NCBI GenBank assembly: GCA_035463295.1
Contig: DATHTK010000117.1
Location: forward strand, 1-24,677
DNA from: DATHTK01 sp035463295
GTDB taxonomy: Bacteria; Actinomycetota; Rubrobacteria; Rubrobacterales; Rubrobacteraceae
Direction: 5' to 3'
Length of the DNA stretch: 24,677 bases
Part shown: in pieces, positions 1 through 10,241 of the stretch
How positions within the stretch are numbered: position 1 is the stretch's first letter
Layout of the letters: each line of letters begins with the position of its first letter
Made by a program: the position numbers and the translations under genes
The notes under the pieces: generated by a model
Told to the model about the DNA's origin: nothing
Databases searched by the model: none
The model's input: the letters and a program-made list of their open reading frames with translations, nothing else

Positions 1-536
1 AGCTCGACCACATGCTCCACCACAACTTCTACCTCTCGGCGCGCTACCGGGAGAACTTCGAGCAGATCTTCCGCGACCGCCGCCTCCCCGATGACCCCTC
101 TCTGTACGCCGTCGTCGCGAGCCGTACGGAGCCAGAGCTGGCGCCGGAGGGAATGGAGGGCCTCTTCGTCCTGGTCCCGGTGCCGCACCTCGGGCCGAGC
201 GTGGACTGGACGCGCGAGGCTACGGGGTTCAAAGAGAAGGTCTACGACCTCCTGGAGAGGCGTTGCGGGATAGAAGACGTCCGGGAGCGCGTCGTCTACG
301 CGAAGGTCCGGACGCCACTCGACTGGCGCGACGAGTACAACCTGGAGGAGGGCGCGGCGTTCGGGATCGGACACGGCATCCTCCAGGTCGGGTACTTCCG
401 CCCGCCGATGGTCTCCAAATCGGTCGACGGGCTGTACTTCGTCGGGGCGAGCACCCGCCCCGGAACGGGCGTGCCGCTCGTCACCATCGGGGCGCGACTC
501 GTCGCCGAGCGCATGGGACGCGAGGTCGGGACCTAG
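1..536 (+). CDS. crtI: Phytoene desaturase CrtI, C-terminal part (5' end outside window)
   Basis: The open frame runs in from the left edge (first full codon at base 3) and ends at TAG 534-536, giving about 177 residues. FAD-dependent phytoene desaturases introduce conjugated double bases into phytoene in carotenoid synthesis. What is visible is the C-terminal third of the family: the HHNFYLSARYRENF stretch, the DPSLYAVVASRTEPELAPEG block, the YN..EGAAFGIGHGILQ block and the closing FVGASTRPGTGVPLV segment, which in this family forms part of the C-terminal FAD-binding region. The N-terminal dinucleotide-binding motif is outside the window. The last base of the stop codon is the first base of the crtB GTG start, so the two are translationally coupled and form a crtIB operon. 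Whether the enzyme makes lycopene or a shorter desaturation product cannot be told from this part. Confidence 0.93.
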   Translation, partial: LDHMLHHNFYLSARYRENFEQIFRDRRLPDDPSLYAVVASRTEPELAPEGMEGLFVLVPVPHLGPSVDWTREATGFKEKVYDLLERRCGIEDVRERVVYAKVRTPLDWRDEYNLEEGAAFGIGHGILQVGYFRPPMVSKSVDGLYFVGASTRPGTGVPLVTIGARLVAERMGREVGT

Positions 537-1465
537 TGCGCCTAGACCCCGCCAGCGGCCAGAGGCTCGACCGCGAGCTCTCCCTGGCGCAGAGCTACGA
601 GCTCTGCCGTCGGGTGCAGCGCACCCACAGCAGGACCTACTATTTCTCCACCCGGCTCTTCCCGCCCGAGGTCCGGCCGCACGTCCACGCCCTCTACGCC
701 TTTATGCGCTACGCCGACGAGATCGTGGACAACCCCGGAGCTACCTCCGCCGACGAACAGCTCGCCTCCCTGGAGCACTTCGAAGAGGAGACGCTGGCAG
801 CCATCTCCGGCGAGCCGGTGCCTAACCCCGTCCTGCGCGCCTACGCGAACACCGTGCGCGTGCGCGGCATCGCCCCCGAGGACATAAAGGCCTTTCTTGC
901 GAGCATGAAGATGGACACGAGCGTCTCCCGCTACCCCACCTACATAGACCTCGAAGCCTACACCTACGGGAGCGCCGCGGTCGTCGGGCTCATGATGTGC
1001 CGCGTCGTCGGGGTCGAGGACCCGAGGGCCCGCGATGCCGCCTGCGCCCTCGGTACCGCCATGCAACTCACCAACTTCCTCCGCGACATAAAGGAGGACT
1101 GGAACCGTGGCCGCGTGTACCTCCCACTCGAAGACCTGAAGCGTTTCAGATATACGGAGGAGGATCTGGCGACGGGCATGGTGGACGAGCGGTTCGTCGA
1201 GTTGATGCGCTTCGAGATAGGGCGGGCGCGGGGGCTCTATGCGAAAGCTGACGGGGGTATGCACTTTATCCCGCGGGGGCGGCGTTATCCGGTGGTCGTC
1301 GCGCGGGAGCTCTACGCGGCGATCCTCGACCGCATAGAGGCGCGGGGCTACGACGTCTTCTCGCGGCGGGTCGCGACCTCGCGGCTCGGCAAGATCGTGG
1401 TCGCGGCGCGGTGCGCCGCGCGGGACCCTGGGGAGATCTTGCGCGGCGGGCGGGGGATTGCATAG
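536..1465 (+). CDS. crtB: Phytoene synthase CrtB
   Basis: A squalene/phytoene synthase family protein that condenses two geranylgeranyl diphosphates to phytoene, the first committed carotenoid step. I place the start at GTG 536, which shares its G with the crtI stop (TAGTG). The same frame stays open further left, but only as a shadow of crtI. From this start the protein has 309 residues, the usual family length. Both Asp-rich motifs that bind Mg-diphosphate are intact: YADEIVDN (D61 and D65) and LRDIKEDWNRGRVYLP (D184 and D188). The YYFSTRLFP and AMQLTNFLRD blocks are also typical. The distal part (SRRVATSRLGKI) matches the family C-terminus. No clear Shine-Dalgarno precedes the GTG, in keeping with coupling to crtI. 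No intrinsic terminator with a T-tract follows. Confidence 0.95.
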   Translation: MRLDPASGQRLDRELSLAQSYELCRRVQRTHSRTYYFSTRLFPPEVRPHVHALYAFMRYADEIVDNPGATSADEQLASLEHFEEETLAAISGEPVPNPVLRAYANTVRVRGIAPEDIKAFLASMKMDTSVSRYPTYIDLEAYTYGSAAVVGLMMCRVVGVEDPRARDAACALGTAMQLTNFLRDIKEDWNRGRVYLPLEDLKRFRYTEEDLATGMVDERFVELMRFEIGRARGLYAKADGGMHFIPRGRRYPVVVARELYAAILDRIEARGYDVFSRRVATSRLGKIVVAARCAARDPGEILRGGRGIA

Positions 1466-1499
1466 CTCCGTCCGGCGTGCTGTAATTACCTATTAGTCA

Positions 1500-1524
1500 G
1501 CCGCGGTTCTCTAGAGGCCGTGGC
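1500..1524 (+). terminator. Possible crtB hairpin terminator (no T-tract)
   Basis: GCCGCGG (1500-1506) can pair with CCGTGGC (1518-1524), seven pairs with one G-T, around a loop that itself contains the palindrome CTCTAGAG. It lies 35 bases after the crtB stop and just before the riboswitch. There is no run of T, so it is only a candidate for an intrinsic terminator or for a structure that shields the riboswitch. Confidence 0.25.
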
Positions 1525-1527
1525 GCG

Positions 1528-1638
1528 CTCATCGAGAGCGGTGGAGGGACGGGCCCTGTGAAGCCGCGGCAACCGGCGAGGCGCGAGAGCACCTCGTGGC
1601 AGGTGCCAACTCCCGCGGAGGCGACTCCGAGAGATGAG
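1528..1638 (+). ncRNA. SAM-I (S-box) riboswitch
   Basis: The conserved S-box core is readable by eye. P1 is formed by CTCATC (1528-1533) and GATGAG (1633-1638). Between them lie ATCGAGAGCGGTGGAGGGAC, then GGCCCTGTGAAGCC, GGCAACC and the AGGTGCCAACTCC block, all in the order found in SAM-I aptamers. The aptamer binds S-adenosylmethionine and turns off downstream methionine genes. It sits 78 bases before the start of the homocysteine methyltransferase/MTHFR gene, which is followed by metH, exactly the expected regulon. I see no poly-T terminator between aptamer and gene; a ribosome-binding-site mask is the more likely expression platform (separate entry). Confidence 0.93.
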
Positions 1639-1664
1639 GCGAAGAAGATTTCGACGAGACCTCT

Positions 1665-1707
1665 CTCCTCCGCGCGGGCGCGAAGCGACACAAAGCGTAC
1701 GGAGGGG
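1665..1707 (+). promoter_or_regulatory. Putative expression platform: anti-Shine-Dalgarno hairpin
   Basis: CTCCTCCG (1665-1672) is complementary to CGGAGGGG (1700-1707), eight pairs with one G-T wobble. The second arm is the ribosome binding site of the TTG start at 1716. Formation of this hairpin would block initiation. The 3' side of the aptamer (1629-1639) can alternatively pair with 1660-1667 with a three-base bulge, which would release the binding site when SAM is absent. The pairing is seen in the sequence; the switching mechanism is inference. Confidence 0.5.
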
Positions 1708-1715
1708 TTACCTCT

Positions 1716-3578
1716 TTGAATCAGAACCTCAAAGAACTGTTGAGCGAGAGGGTCCTCGTTGGCGACGGCGCGGTCGGGACGCTGCTGGGCGAGCGCGGCG
1801 TCGGGTTTGGCCATCCCTATGCCCGGGCGAACCTGTCGCACCCCGCGATGGTCTCCGAGATCCACGAGGAGTACCTGCGGGCCGGGGCGCGGGTAATCGA
1901 GACAAACACCTTCTCGGCCAACCGCTTCAAGCTCGAGACCCACGACCTCGAGGACTGCGTCTTTCAGGTCAACGTCGCGGGGGCGCGGCTCGCCCGCGCG
2001 GCCGCCATGGCCGGGCGCGGCGAGCGGGCGCTGGTGCTTGGTGCGATCGGTCCTCTCGGACGCCCCCTAGCACCGATCGGCGCCGTGGATGAGGCAGAGG
2101 CGCGCGAGGTCTTTCTCGAGCAGGCCGTGGCGCTGCTCGAGGGCGGGGCCGACGCGTTGCTCCTGGAGACCTTCACGGACCTCGTCGAGCAGCGCCTCGC
2201 CTACGAGACGCTGCGTCCCCTTGGGGCTCCGGTGCTCGTGTACAAGACCTTCGTCGAGGACGGGGAGACGCTCGCAGAGGGGCTGCCCGGGCGGGCGGCG
2301 CGTGAGATCTCGAGCTGGGGCGCCGCCCTCGCCGGGTCGAACTGCACCGTCGGGCCGCAGAGGATGGTCGGCATAATCGAGCAGATGTCCGCCGAGGTAG
2401 GTCCCGTCGCCGCCTTCCCGAACCCAGGTCTTCCGCAGCTCGTGGGAGGTCGGATCCGCTTCTCGCGCGACGTGAACCACTTCGCCGAGTACGGCGTGAA
2501 GCTCGCCGAGGCCGGCGCGCGGCTTATCGGGGGTTGTTGCGGAACGACTCCCGCCCACGTCAGCGCCCTCGTCCGGGCGCTCGAGGACTTCAAGCCGAAC
2601 GGGGTGCGAGGCCGGTCCTCCTCAGTCGTACCGGAGCGGCGGACGCGGGTCCGGATCACCACCGAGCCCACTAGCGGGTTCGCCGGGAAGCTGCGCTCGG
2701 GCTTCGCCGTCACGGTGGAGGTAGACCTGCCGCGTGGCAACGACATCCGCAAGGTCGTAGAGGCTGCCCGGCGGCTCAAGGAGCGCGGCGTCGACGCCAT
2801 AGATATCTCGGACGGGGCGCGCGCCAGGTTGAGGATGCACCCCGTGGCAGCGGCCAGGATCGTGCAGGACGAGGCCGGCATAGAGGTCGTCACGCACCTC
2901 TCGTGCCGCGACCGGAACCTGATCGGGCTGCAGGCCGACCTCCTGGGGGCGGCGGCGCTCGGGGTCAAGAACATCCTCGCCGTCACGGGGGACCCGGCCC
3001 AGATCGGGGACTATCCCGAGGCCACTAGCGTCTTCGACACCGACTCGGTCGGCCTCGTTCACGTCCTCTCGCGGATGAACGCGGGCGAGGACCTCGCAGG
3101 CAACCCGATCGGCGAGCCGCCGGGCTTCCTTATCGGGGCGGCGTTCAACCCGACCGCCGAGGACCTCGACGGGGAGGTCGAGAGGCTCCGGCGCAAGGCG
3201 GAGGCGGGCGCGCACGCGTTCTGGACTCAGCCGGTCTTCGAGATCGGGGCTCTGGAGCGGGCTATAGAGAGGATCGGGGACGATGGCGTCTGCCTCCTGC
3301 TCGGCCTGATGCCCCTCCGGAGCGCCCGCCAGGCGGAGTTTCTCCACCACGAGGTCCCCGGCATAAACATCCCGAGGCACATCCGGGAGAGGCTCGCCAC
3401 CCTCCCTCCCGAGGACGCCTCACGCTACGGTGTCGAGGCGGCACAGGACATCCTCGCCCAAGCGCACCGGCTCGTCACCGGCGCGTACATCATGCCGCCC
3501 GCCAGCGCCCCGGAGCTCGCAGGAGACGTGTTGGAAGCCATCCGCTTGAAGGCTTCAGTCGACGAGAACGAAAGCTGA
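1716..3578 (+). CDS. Bifunctional homocysteine S-methyltransferase / methylenetetrahydrofolate reductase
   Basis: A 620-residue fusion of the YitJ type (B. subtilis YitJ is about the same length). The N-terminal half (about residues 8-290) is a zinc-dependent homocysteine-binding domain: GDGAVGT, IETNTFSAN, and the three zinc cysteines in NCTVGPQ (C210) and GGCCGTTPAH (C274, C275). The C-terminal half (about 325-600) is an FAD-dependent methylene-THF reductase, with the VEVDLPRG catalytic-Glu strand, VTGDP, FWTQPVFE and LLLGLMPL. The reductase makes 5-methyl-THF; the methyltransferase domain moves a methyl group to homocysteine from a donor not shown by the sequence. The start is TTG 1716, with GGAGGGG eight bases upstream. 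A SAM riboswitch precedes it and metH follows after 39 bases, so it is the first gene of a SAM-controlled operon. Cytoplasmic. Confidence 0.93.
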   Translation: MNQNLKELLSERVLVGDGAVGTLLGERGVGFGHPYARANLSHPAMVSEIHEEYLRAGARVIETNTFSANRFKLETHDLEDCVFQVNVAGARLARAAAMAGRGERALVLGAIGPLGRPLAPIGAVDEAEAREVFLEQAVALLEGGADALLLETFTDLVEQRLAYETLRPLGAPVLVYKTFVEDGETLAEGLPGRAAREISSWGAALAGSNCTVGPQRMVGIIEQMSAEVGPVAAFPNPGLPQLVGGRIRFSRDVNHFAEYGVKLAEAGARLIGGCCGTTPAHVSALVRALEDFKPNGVRGRSSSVVPERRTRVRITTEPTSGFAGKLRSGFAVTVEVDLPRGNDIRKVVEAARRLKERGVDAIDISDGARARLRMHPVAAARIVQDEAGIEVVTHLSCRDRNLIGLQADLLGAAALGVKNILAVTGDPAQIGDYPEATSVFDTDSVGLVHVLSRMNAGEDLAGNPIGEPPGFLIGAAFNPTAEDLDGEVERLRRKAEAGAHAFWTQPVFEIGALERAIERIGDDGVCLLLGLMPLRSARQAEFLHHEVPGINIPRHIRERLATLPPEDASRYGVEAAQDILAQAHRLVTGAYIMPPASAPELAGDVLEAIRLKASVDENES

Positions 3579-3617
3579 AACCTGATGCCTGATATCTGTA
3601 GCCAGGGATAGCGCTTC

Positions 3618-7346
<3,729 letters not shown>

Positions 7347-7458
7347 GAGAGAGCCCGCGCACCTCGATCCACCGTCCTACGTCTACGCAACGCTGACTGG
7401 TGTTCACTCTTTGCGGAGCATCACGGGAGCGGCGGCCCGAAAATCGATCCCACCCCTC

Positions 7459-7496
7459 GCGGCGGTATCCCGGGCTATTCTACGCGGCACCGCCGC
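7459..7496. terminator. Candidate bidirectional terminator hairpin
   Basis: GCGGCGGT and ACCGCCGC are perfect complements separated by 22 bases, in the space between two converging genes. This position fits a shared terminator. The absence of a U-run after either arm makes it uncertain. Confidence 0.3.
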
Positions 7497-7527
7497 CCAG
7501 ATGCTGGCGACTCGAACACGAAGGGGT

Positions 7528-7541
7528 CTTCTGATCAGAAG
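7528..7541. repeat. 14-bp perfect palindrome CTTCTGATCAGAAG
   Basis: CTTCTGA is followed directly by its reverse complement TCAGAAG. It lies ten bases beyond the 3' end of the DUF4230 gene. With no loop it is more like a dimeric protein-binding site than a hairpin, but it is at the end, not the start, of both flanking genes. Confidence 0.6.
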
Positions 7542-7550
7542 TTCTCTATC

Positions 7551-8189
7551 CTACTCGAAGCGCACTTCCTCGAAGCCCAGAGTAGTGACGAAGGCGCGGA
7601 TGGCGTCCTCGGCGTTCTGCTCGGCCTGAGCGAGGATGTCCTCGTCGCGGGCGGTCTCCTCTATCCTCTCCACGGCCGCTGCCCGGGCCTCTTCGGCCAG
7701 GTCGTCGTCCGGGCGCACGTTCAATATCCCGAATTCACGGTCGTAGACGCGGGTCTTCTCCTCATCGAGGCTCGCAGAGAGAATCTCTGGCGCGGGGAGT
7801 GTGATCGTAACGCTATCTCCCTCGACACGAACGTCGCTCCGGTCAAGGTGCGCGAGATCCACCCCTGCCTCCACGTCTCCGGTAGCGACGAGCAGGACCC
7901 TCTCTCCCGTCAGGAACCGCCCTAACGGCGTCCCGCCGCTCTCCCTGGTGACGACAACGGACTCCCTCCACCGCACGGTGGCGAGCTGGTCGAGTTCCTG
8001 GATACCCTCCACGACGACCGGTCCTGTCGTGGTCCGCGCCGGTCGCTCCTCGAAAAGAAGCGGACCGACCACGGGCAGGCGCGACATGAAGTCGGTGTTG
8101 CTCACGGCGACGCCCAGCCCCACGCCCACCAATGCTATAACCAGCGCAAGGATCAGCGTCGTCCCGAGTCCACCACCCTTTTTGCCCAC
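7551..8189 (-). CDS. DUF4230 domain-containing membrane-anchored protein
   Basis: A 212-residue protein of unknown function. Residues about 9-30 form one hydrophobic segment (TLILALVIALVGVGLGVAV) after a short basic MGKKGGG end, so the protein is probably anchored with the rest outside. The body matches the DUF4230 family as I know it: the ESVVVTRESG strand region, VTITLPAPEILSASLDEEKT and VYDREFGILN, followed by a charged, Ala/Glu-rich helix (about 160-200) and a short closing strand. The start is GTG at 8189, with the ribosome binding site AGGAGAGG (complement of 8196-8203) six bases upstream. It has its own extended -10 promoter and no partner genes; it converges on metH. Nothing in the context points to a role. 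Confidence 0.8.
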   Translation of the reverse strand: MGKKGGGLGTTLILALVIALVGVGLGVAVSNTDFMSRLPVVGPLLFEERPARTTTGPVVVEGIQELDQLATVRWRESVVVTRESGGTPLGRFLTGERVLLVATGDVEAGVDLAHLDRSDVRVEGDSVTITLPAPEILSASLDEEKTRVYDREFGILNVRPDDDLAEEARAAAVERIEETARDEDILAQAEQNAEDAIRAFVTTLGFEEVRFE

Positions 8190-8225
8190 GCTCTGCCTCT
8201 CCTATGGCTGGGAACCGCATCCGGC

Positions 8226-8234
8226 ATTCTAGCA
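8226..8234 (-). promoter_or_regulatory. Extended -10 promoter for the DUF4230 gene
   Basis: On the minus strand the sequence reads TGCTAGAAT, a TGN extension plus the -10 hexamer TAGAAT. It predicts a transcript start near 8219 and a leader of about 30 bases before GTG 8189. No convincing -35 lies 17 bases upstream, as is common for extended -10 promoters. The 12 bases 8226-8237 recur exactly in front of gatB. Confidence 0.6.
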
Positions 8235-8445
8235 TCGGGCCGATGGAGGTCGGGGGTGGGGAGCCCCGCCTGCCAATCGATGATCCGATAGACGTATGGG
8301 CTACGCGCTACTCGTCGGACCTTACCGTTCGCGATCCAGACCCGCTACGAGCATGGGTATGAGGGCGACAAATTCCTCCTGACGGTCCGACAGATGATAG
8401 TCCCGCTGACCGGAGCATGCTCGTGGATCACCACGTGAGAGGCGT

Positions 8446-8661
8446 TTACGCCTGTATGTTCGTGCTCCGCCAGCGGGTGTGCGGGCCGAGCCCTTCCGCC
8501 TCGGGGAGCTCTTCGCCCTTGCTGAGCTGGACCCGGACCGGGGCGAGCATGGTCCCCCGGTCGCAAACGAAGGTGCCGGAGAACGGGGCCTTGTCGCCGG
8601 GGCGGTAGGTGTGGCCGTATCTCCTGTAGCGGGCGAGTATGTCCTCGAGGTTCTGGGCCAT
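8446..8661 (-). CDS. Small protein resembling the YjzC family
   Basis: A 71-residue protein starting at an ATG that shares one base with the serA stop (TGATG), so it is translationally coupled to serA. I cannot identify it with certainty. The segment YRPGDKAPFSGTFVCDRG followed by a strand-rich region with KGEELPEAEGLGPHTRWR resembles the small YjzC/YhzC-type proteins, which begin with a PGxKAPxxGxY motif and end with a Trp/Tyr-rich strand. The first 18 residues (MAQNLEDILARYRRYGHT) look like a short amphipathic helix that is an extra N-terminal piece. No membrane segment or signal peptide is seen. The function of the family is unknown. The TAA stop lies inside a small hairpin, AGGCG-TAAA-CGCCT. 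Confidence 0.65.
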   Translation of the reverse strand: MAQNLEDILARYRRYGHTYRPGDKAPFSGTFVCDRGTMLAPVRVQLSKGEELPEAEGLGPHTRWRSTNIQA

Positions 8662-10241
8662 CACAGCGTCACCGCCCGTGCCTCGCTGAAGCCTGGCGTC
8701 GTCAGCAGCACCTCTATGACCTCCTCGGGGACCGGCTCGTCGACGGTAACGGCCATCGCGGCGCGGCTACCGGGCTCCCCGCGCCCGACGGCCATGTTGC
8801 CGATGTTGATGCCGTGATCGCCGAGGATGCTTCCGACCTTCCCGATCATGCCGGGCACGTCCTCGTTTCGGATAAACAGCATGTGCTTCTCGGGCACTAT
8901 GTCCATGTCGAAGCCCATCGCCTCGACGAGGCGGGGATGGTGGCGGGGACCGATGAGCGTGCCGCTTACCGTGGTCTCCCCCCCCTCGCCCTCGAGCCGC
9001 AACGAGACCAGGCTCGTGTAGTCCGCCGCCTCCGAAACCCGCGAAGTCTCCAGGTGGAGTCCCCTCTCTCGGGCGAGGATGGGCGTGTTGACGAAATTGA
9101 GGGGCTCGAAGACCATCGGGGCGAGGAGGCCTTTCTGGGCCGAGACGTCGAGCAGGCGCGTGTCGTACTCGGCGACCTCGCCGCGGTACTCGATCCTCAA
9201 CACGTTCCCCGGACGGTCCGTGAGCTGGTAGAGGAGGCTCCCCAGAGCCTCGCAGAGCCCGGAGAAGCGCGCTACGAACTCCGCCCCCTCGCCGACCGGT
9301 ACCGGCGCGTTTATGGCGTGCATCGGCACCGCCCCGCGCAGAGCGGTCGCGACCTGCTCGGCAGCCGTGATACCAGCCCGGTCCTGCGCCTCGGCCGTGC
9401 TCGCCCCGAGATGCGGGGTCACCACGACGTTCGGGAGCGCGAAGAGCGGGGAGTCCGTCGTCGGCTCCGCGGCGAAGACGTCGAGCGCGGCCCCTGCTAT
9501 TGTGCCCTCCTTGAGGGCGTTGTAGAGCGCGGTCTCGTCCACGATACCGCCCCTAGCGACGTTTACGAGGTAGGCGGTCGGCTTCATCTTCGCCAGAGCA
9601 TCCGCGTCCACCATCCCCGCGGTCTGCGGGGTCCGGGGGACGTGCAGCGAGAGAAAGTCTGCGCTCTCGAACACCTCGTCCAGGTCCTCGGCGCGCTCCA
9701 CGTTCATCGATCGCATCCGCTCCTCGGATACGTAGGGGTCGTAAGCGAGGACCCGCATCCCCATCCCCACCGCGCCGCGCGCTACGATGGCCCCGACGTG
9801 ACCGAGACCGACGAGCCCGAGCGTCTTCTCGGAGACCTCGACGCCCTTGAAGGCGCTCCGCTTCCACTCGCCCTCACGCAGCGACGCGTCGGCGGCGGGG
9901 ATTCGCCGCGCCGCCGCGAGCATGAGGCCAAGAGTGTGCTCGGCGGCGGCGACCGTGTTGCTCTCGGGGGCGTTGGCGACCAGGATGCCGCGCTTGGTGG
10001 CGGCCTCGATGTCTATGTTGTCCACCCCGATGCCGGCCCGGCCGATCGCCTTCAGGTTGTGCGCGCGCTCGATCACCTCGGCAGTTACCCGCGTCGCGGA
10101 GCGGATTATGAGGCCGTCGTAGGCCCCGATCTTCTCCAGAAGCTCCTCGTGACTCAGCCCGAGGAGGACGTCTACGTCGAACTCCGCCTCGAGCAGCTCG
10201 ACGCCGGGATCGGCGAGCTTCTCGGCGATCAGGACCTTCAA
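8661..10241 (-). CDS. serA: D-3-phosphoglycerate dehydrogenase SerA
   Basis: A 526-residue long-form SerA, which oxidises 3-phosphoglycerate to 3-phosphohydroxypyruvate with NAD in the first step of serine synthesis. The start is TTG 10241, overlapping the aminotransferase stop (TTGA) and giving the usual MKVLIAEKLA N-terminus; the frame stays open further upstream only as a shadow of the aminotransferase. Order of domains: substrate-binding part with IGVDNIDIEAA, nucleotide-binding LGLVGLGHVG (141-150), catalytic R230 in NVARGGIVDE, E259 in AAEP and H277 in TPHLGAST, the intervening ASB-type domain (about 315-445), then a C-terminal ACT domain (from about 453, MLFIRNEDVPGMIGKVGSIL). The ACT domain suggests feedback control by serine. 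It lies between the aminotransferase and the YjzC-like gene, all overlapping. Confidence 0.96.
   Translation of the reverse strand: MKVLIAEKLADPGVELLEAEFDVDVLLGLSHEELLEKIGAYDGLIIRSATRVTAEVIERAHNLKAIGRAGIGVDNIDIEAATKRGILVANAPESNTVAAAEHTLGLMLAAARRIPAADASLREGEWKRSAFKGVEVSEKTLGLVGLGHVGAIVARGAVGMGMRVLAYDPYVSEERMRSMNVERAEDLDEVFESADFLSLHVPRTPQTAGMVDADALAKMKPTAYLVNVARGGIVDETALYNALKEGTIAGAALDVFAAEPTTDSPLFALPNVVVTPHLGASTAEAQDRAGITAAEQVATALRGAVPMHAINAPVPVGEGAEFVARFSGLCEALGSLLYQLTDRPGNVLRIEYRGEVAEYDTRLLDVSAQKGLLAPMVFEPLNFVNTPILARERGLHLETSRVSEAADYTSLVSLRLEGEGGETTVSGTLIGPRHHPRLVEAMGFDMDIVPEKHMLFIRNEDVPGMIGKVGSILGDHGINIGNMAVGRGEPGSRAAMAVTVDEPVPEEVIEVLLTTPGFSEARAVTL

Larger units (their letters stand above)
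7347..7550. other. Intergenic region between convergent metH and the DUF4230 gene
   Basis: No gene is supported here. It holds an 8-bp inverted repeat, GCGGCGGT (7459-7466) with ACCGCCGC (7489-7496), with a 22-base loop, and a 14-bp perfect palindrome at 7528-7541. Either could end transcription of the two converging genes, but neither has a T-tract on the proper side. Confidence 0.5.

Noticed and set aside
263..535. N-terminal extension of crtB into crtI
   Set aside because: The extension is Arg-rich out-of-frame translation of crtI; phytoene synthase length and similarity begin at GTG 536.
7477..7482. TAGAAT -10-like hexamer on the minus strand between metH and the DUF4230 gene
   Set aside because: It would only drive antisense RNA into metH; there is no TGN extension or -35, and it lies inside the loop of a hairpin.
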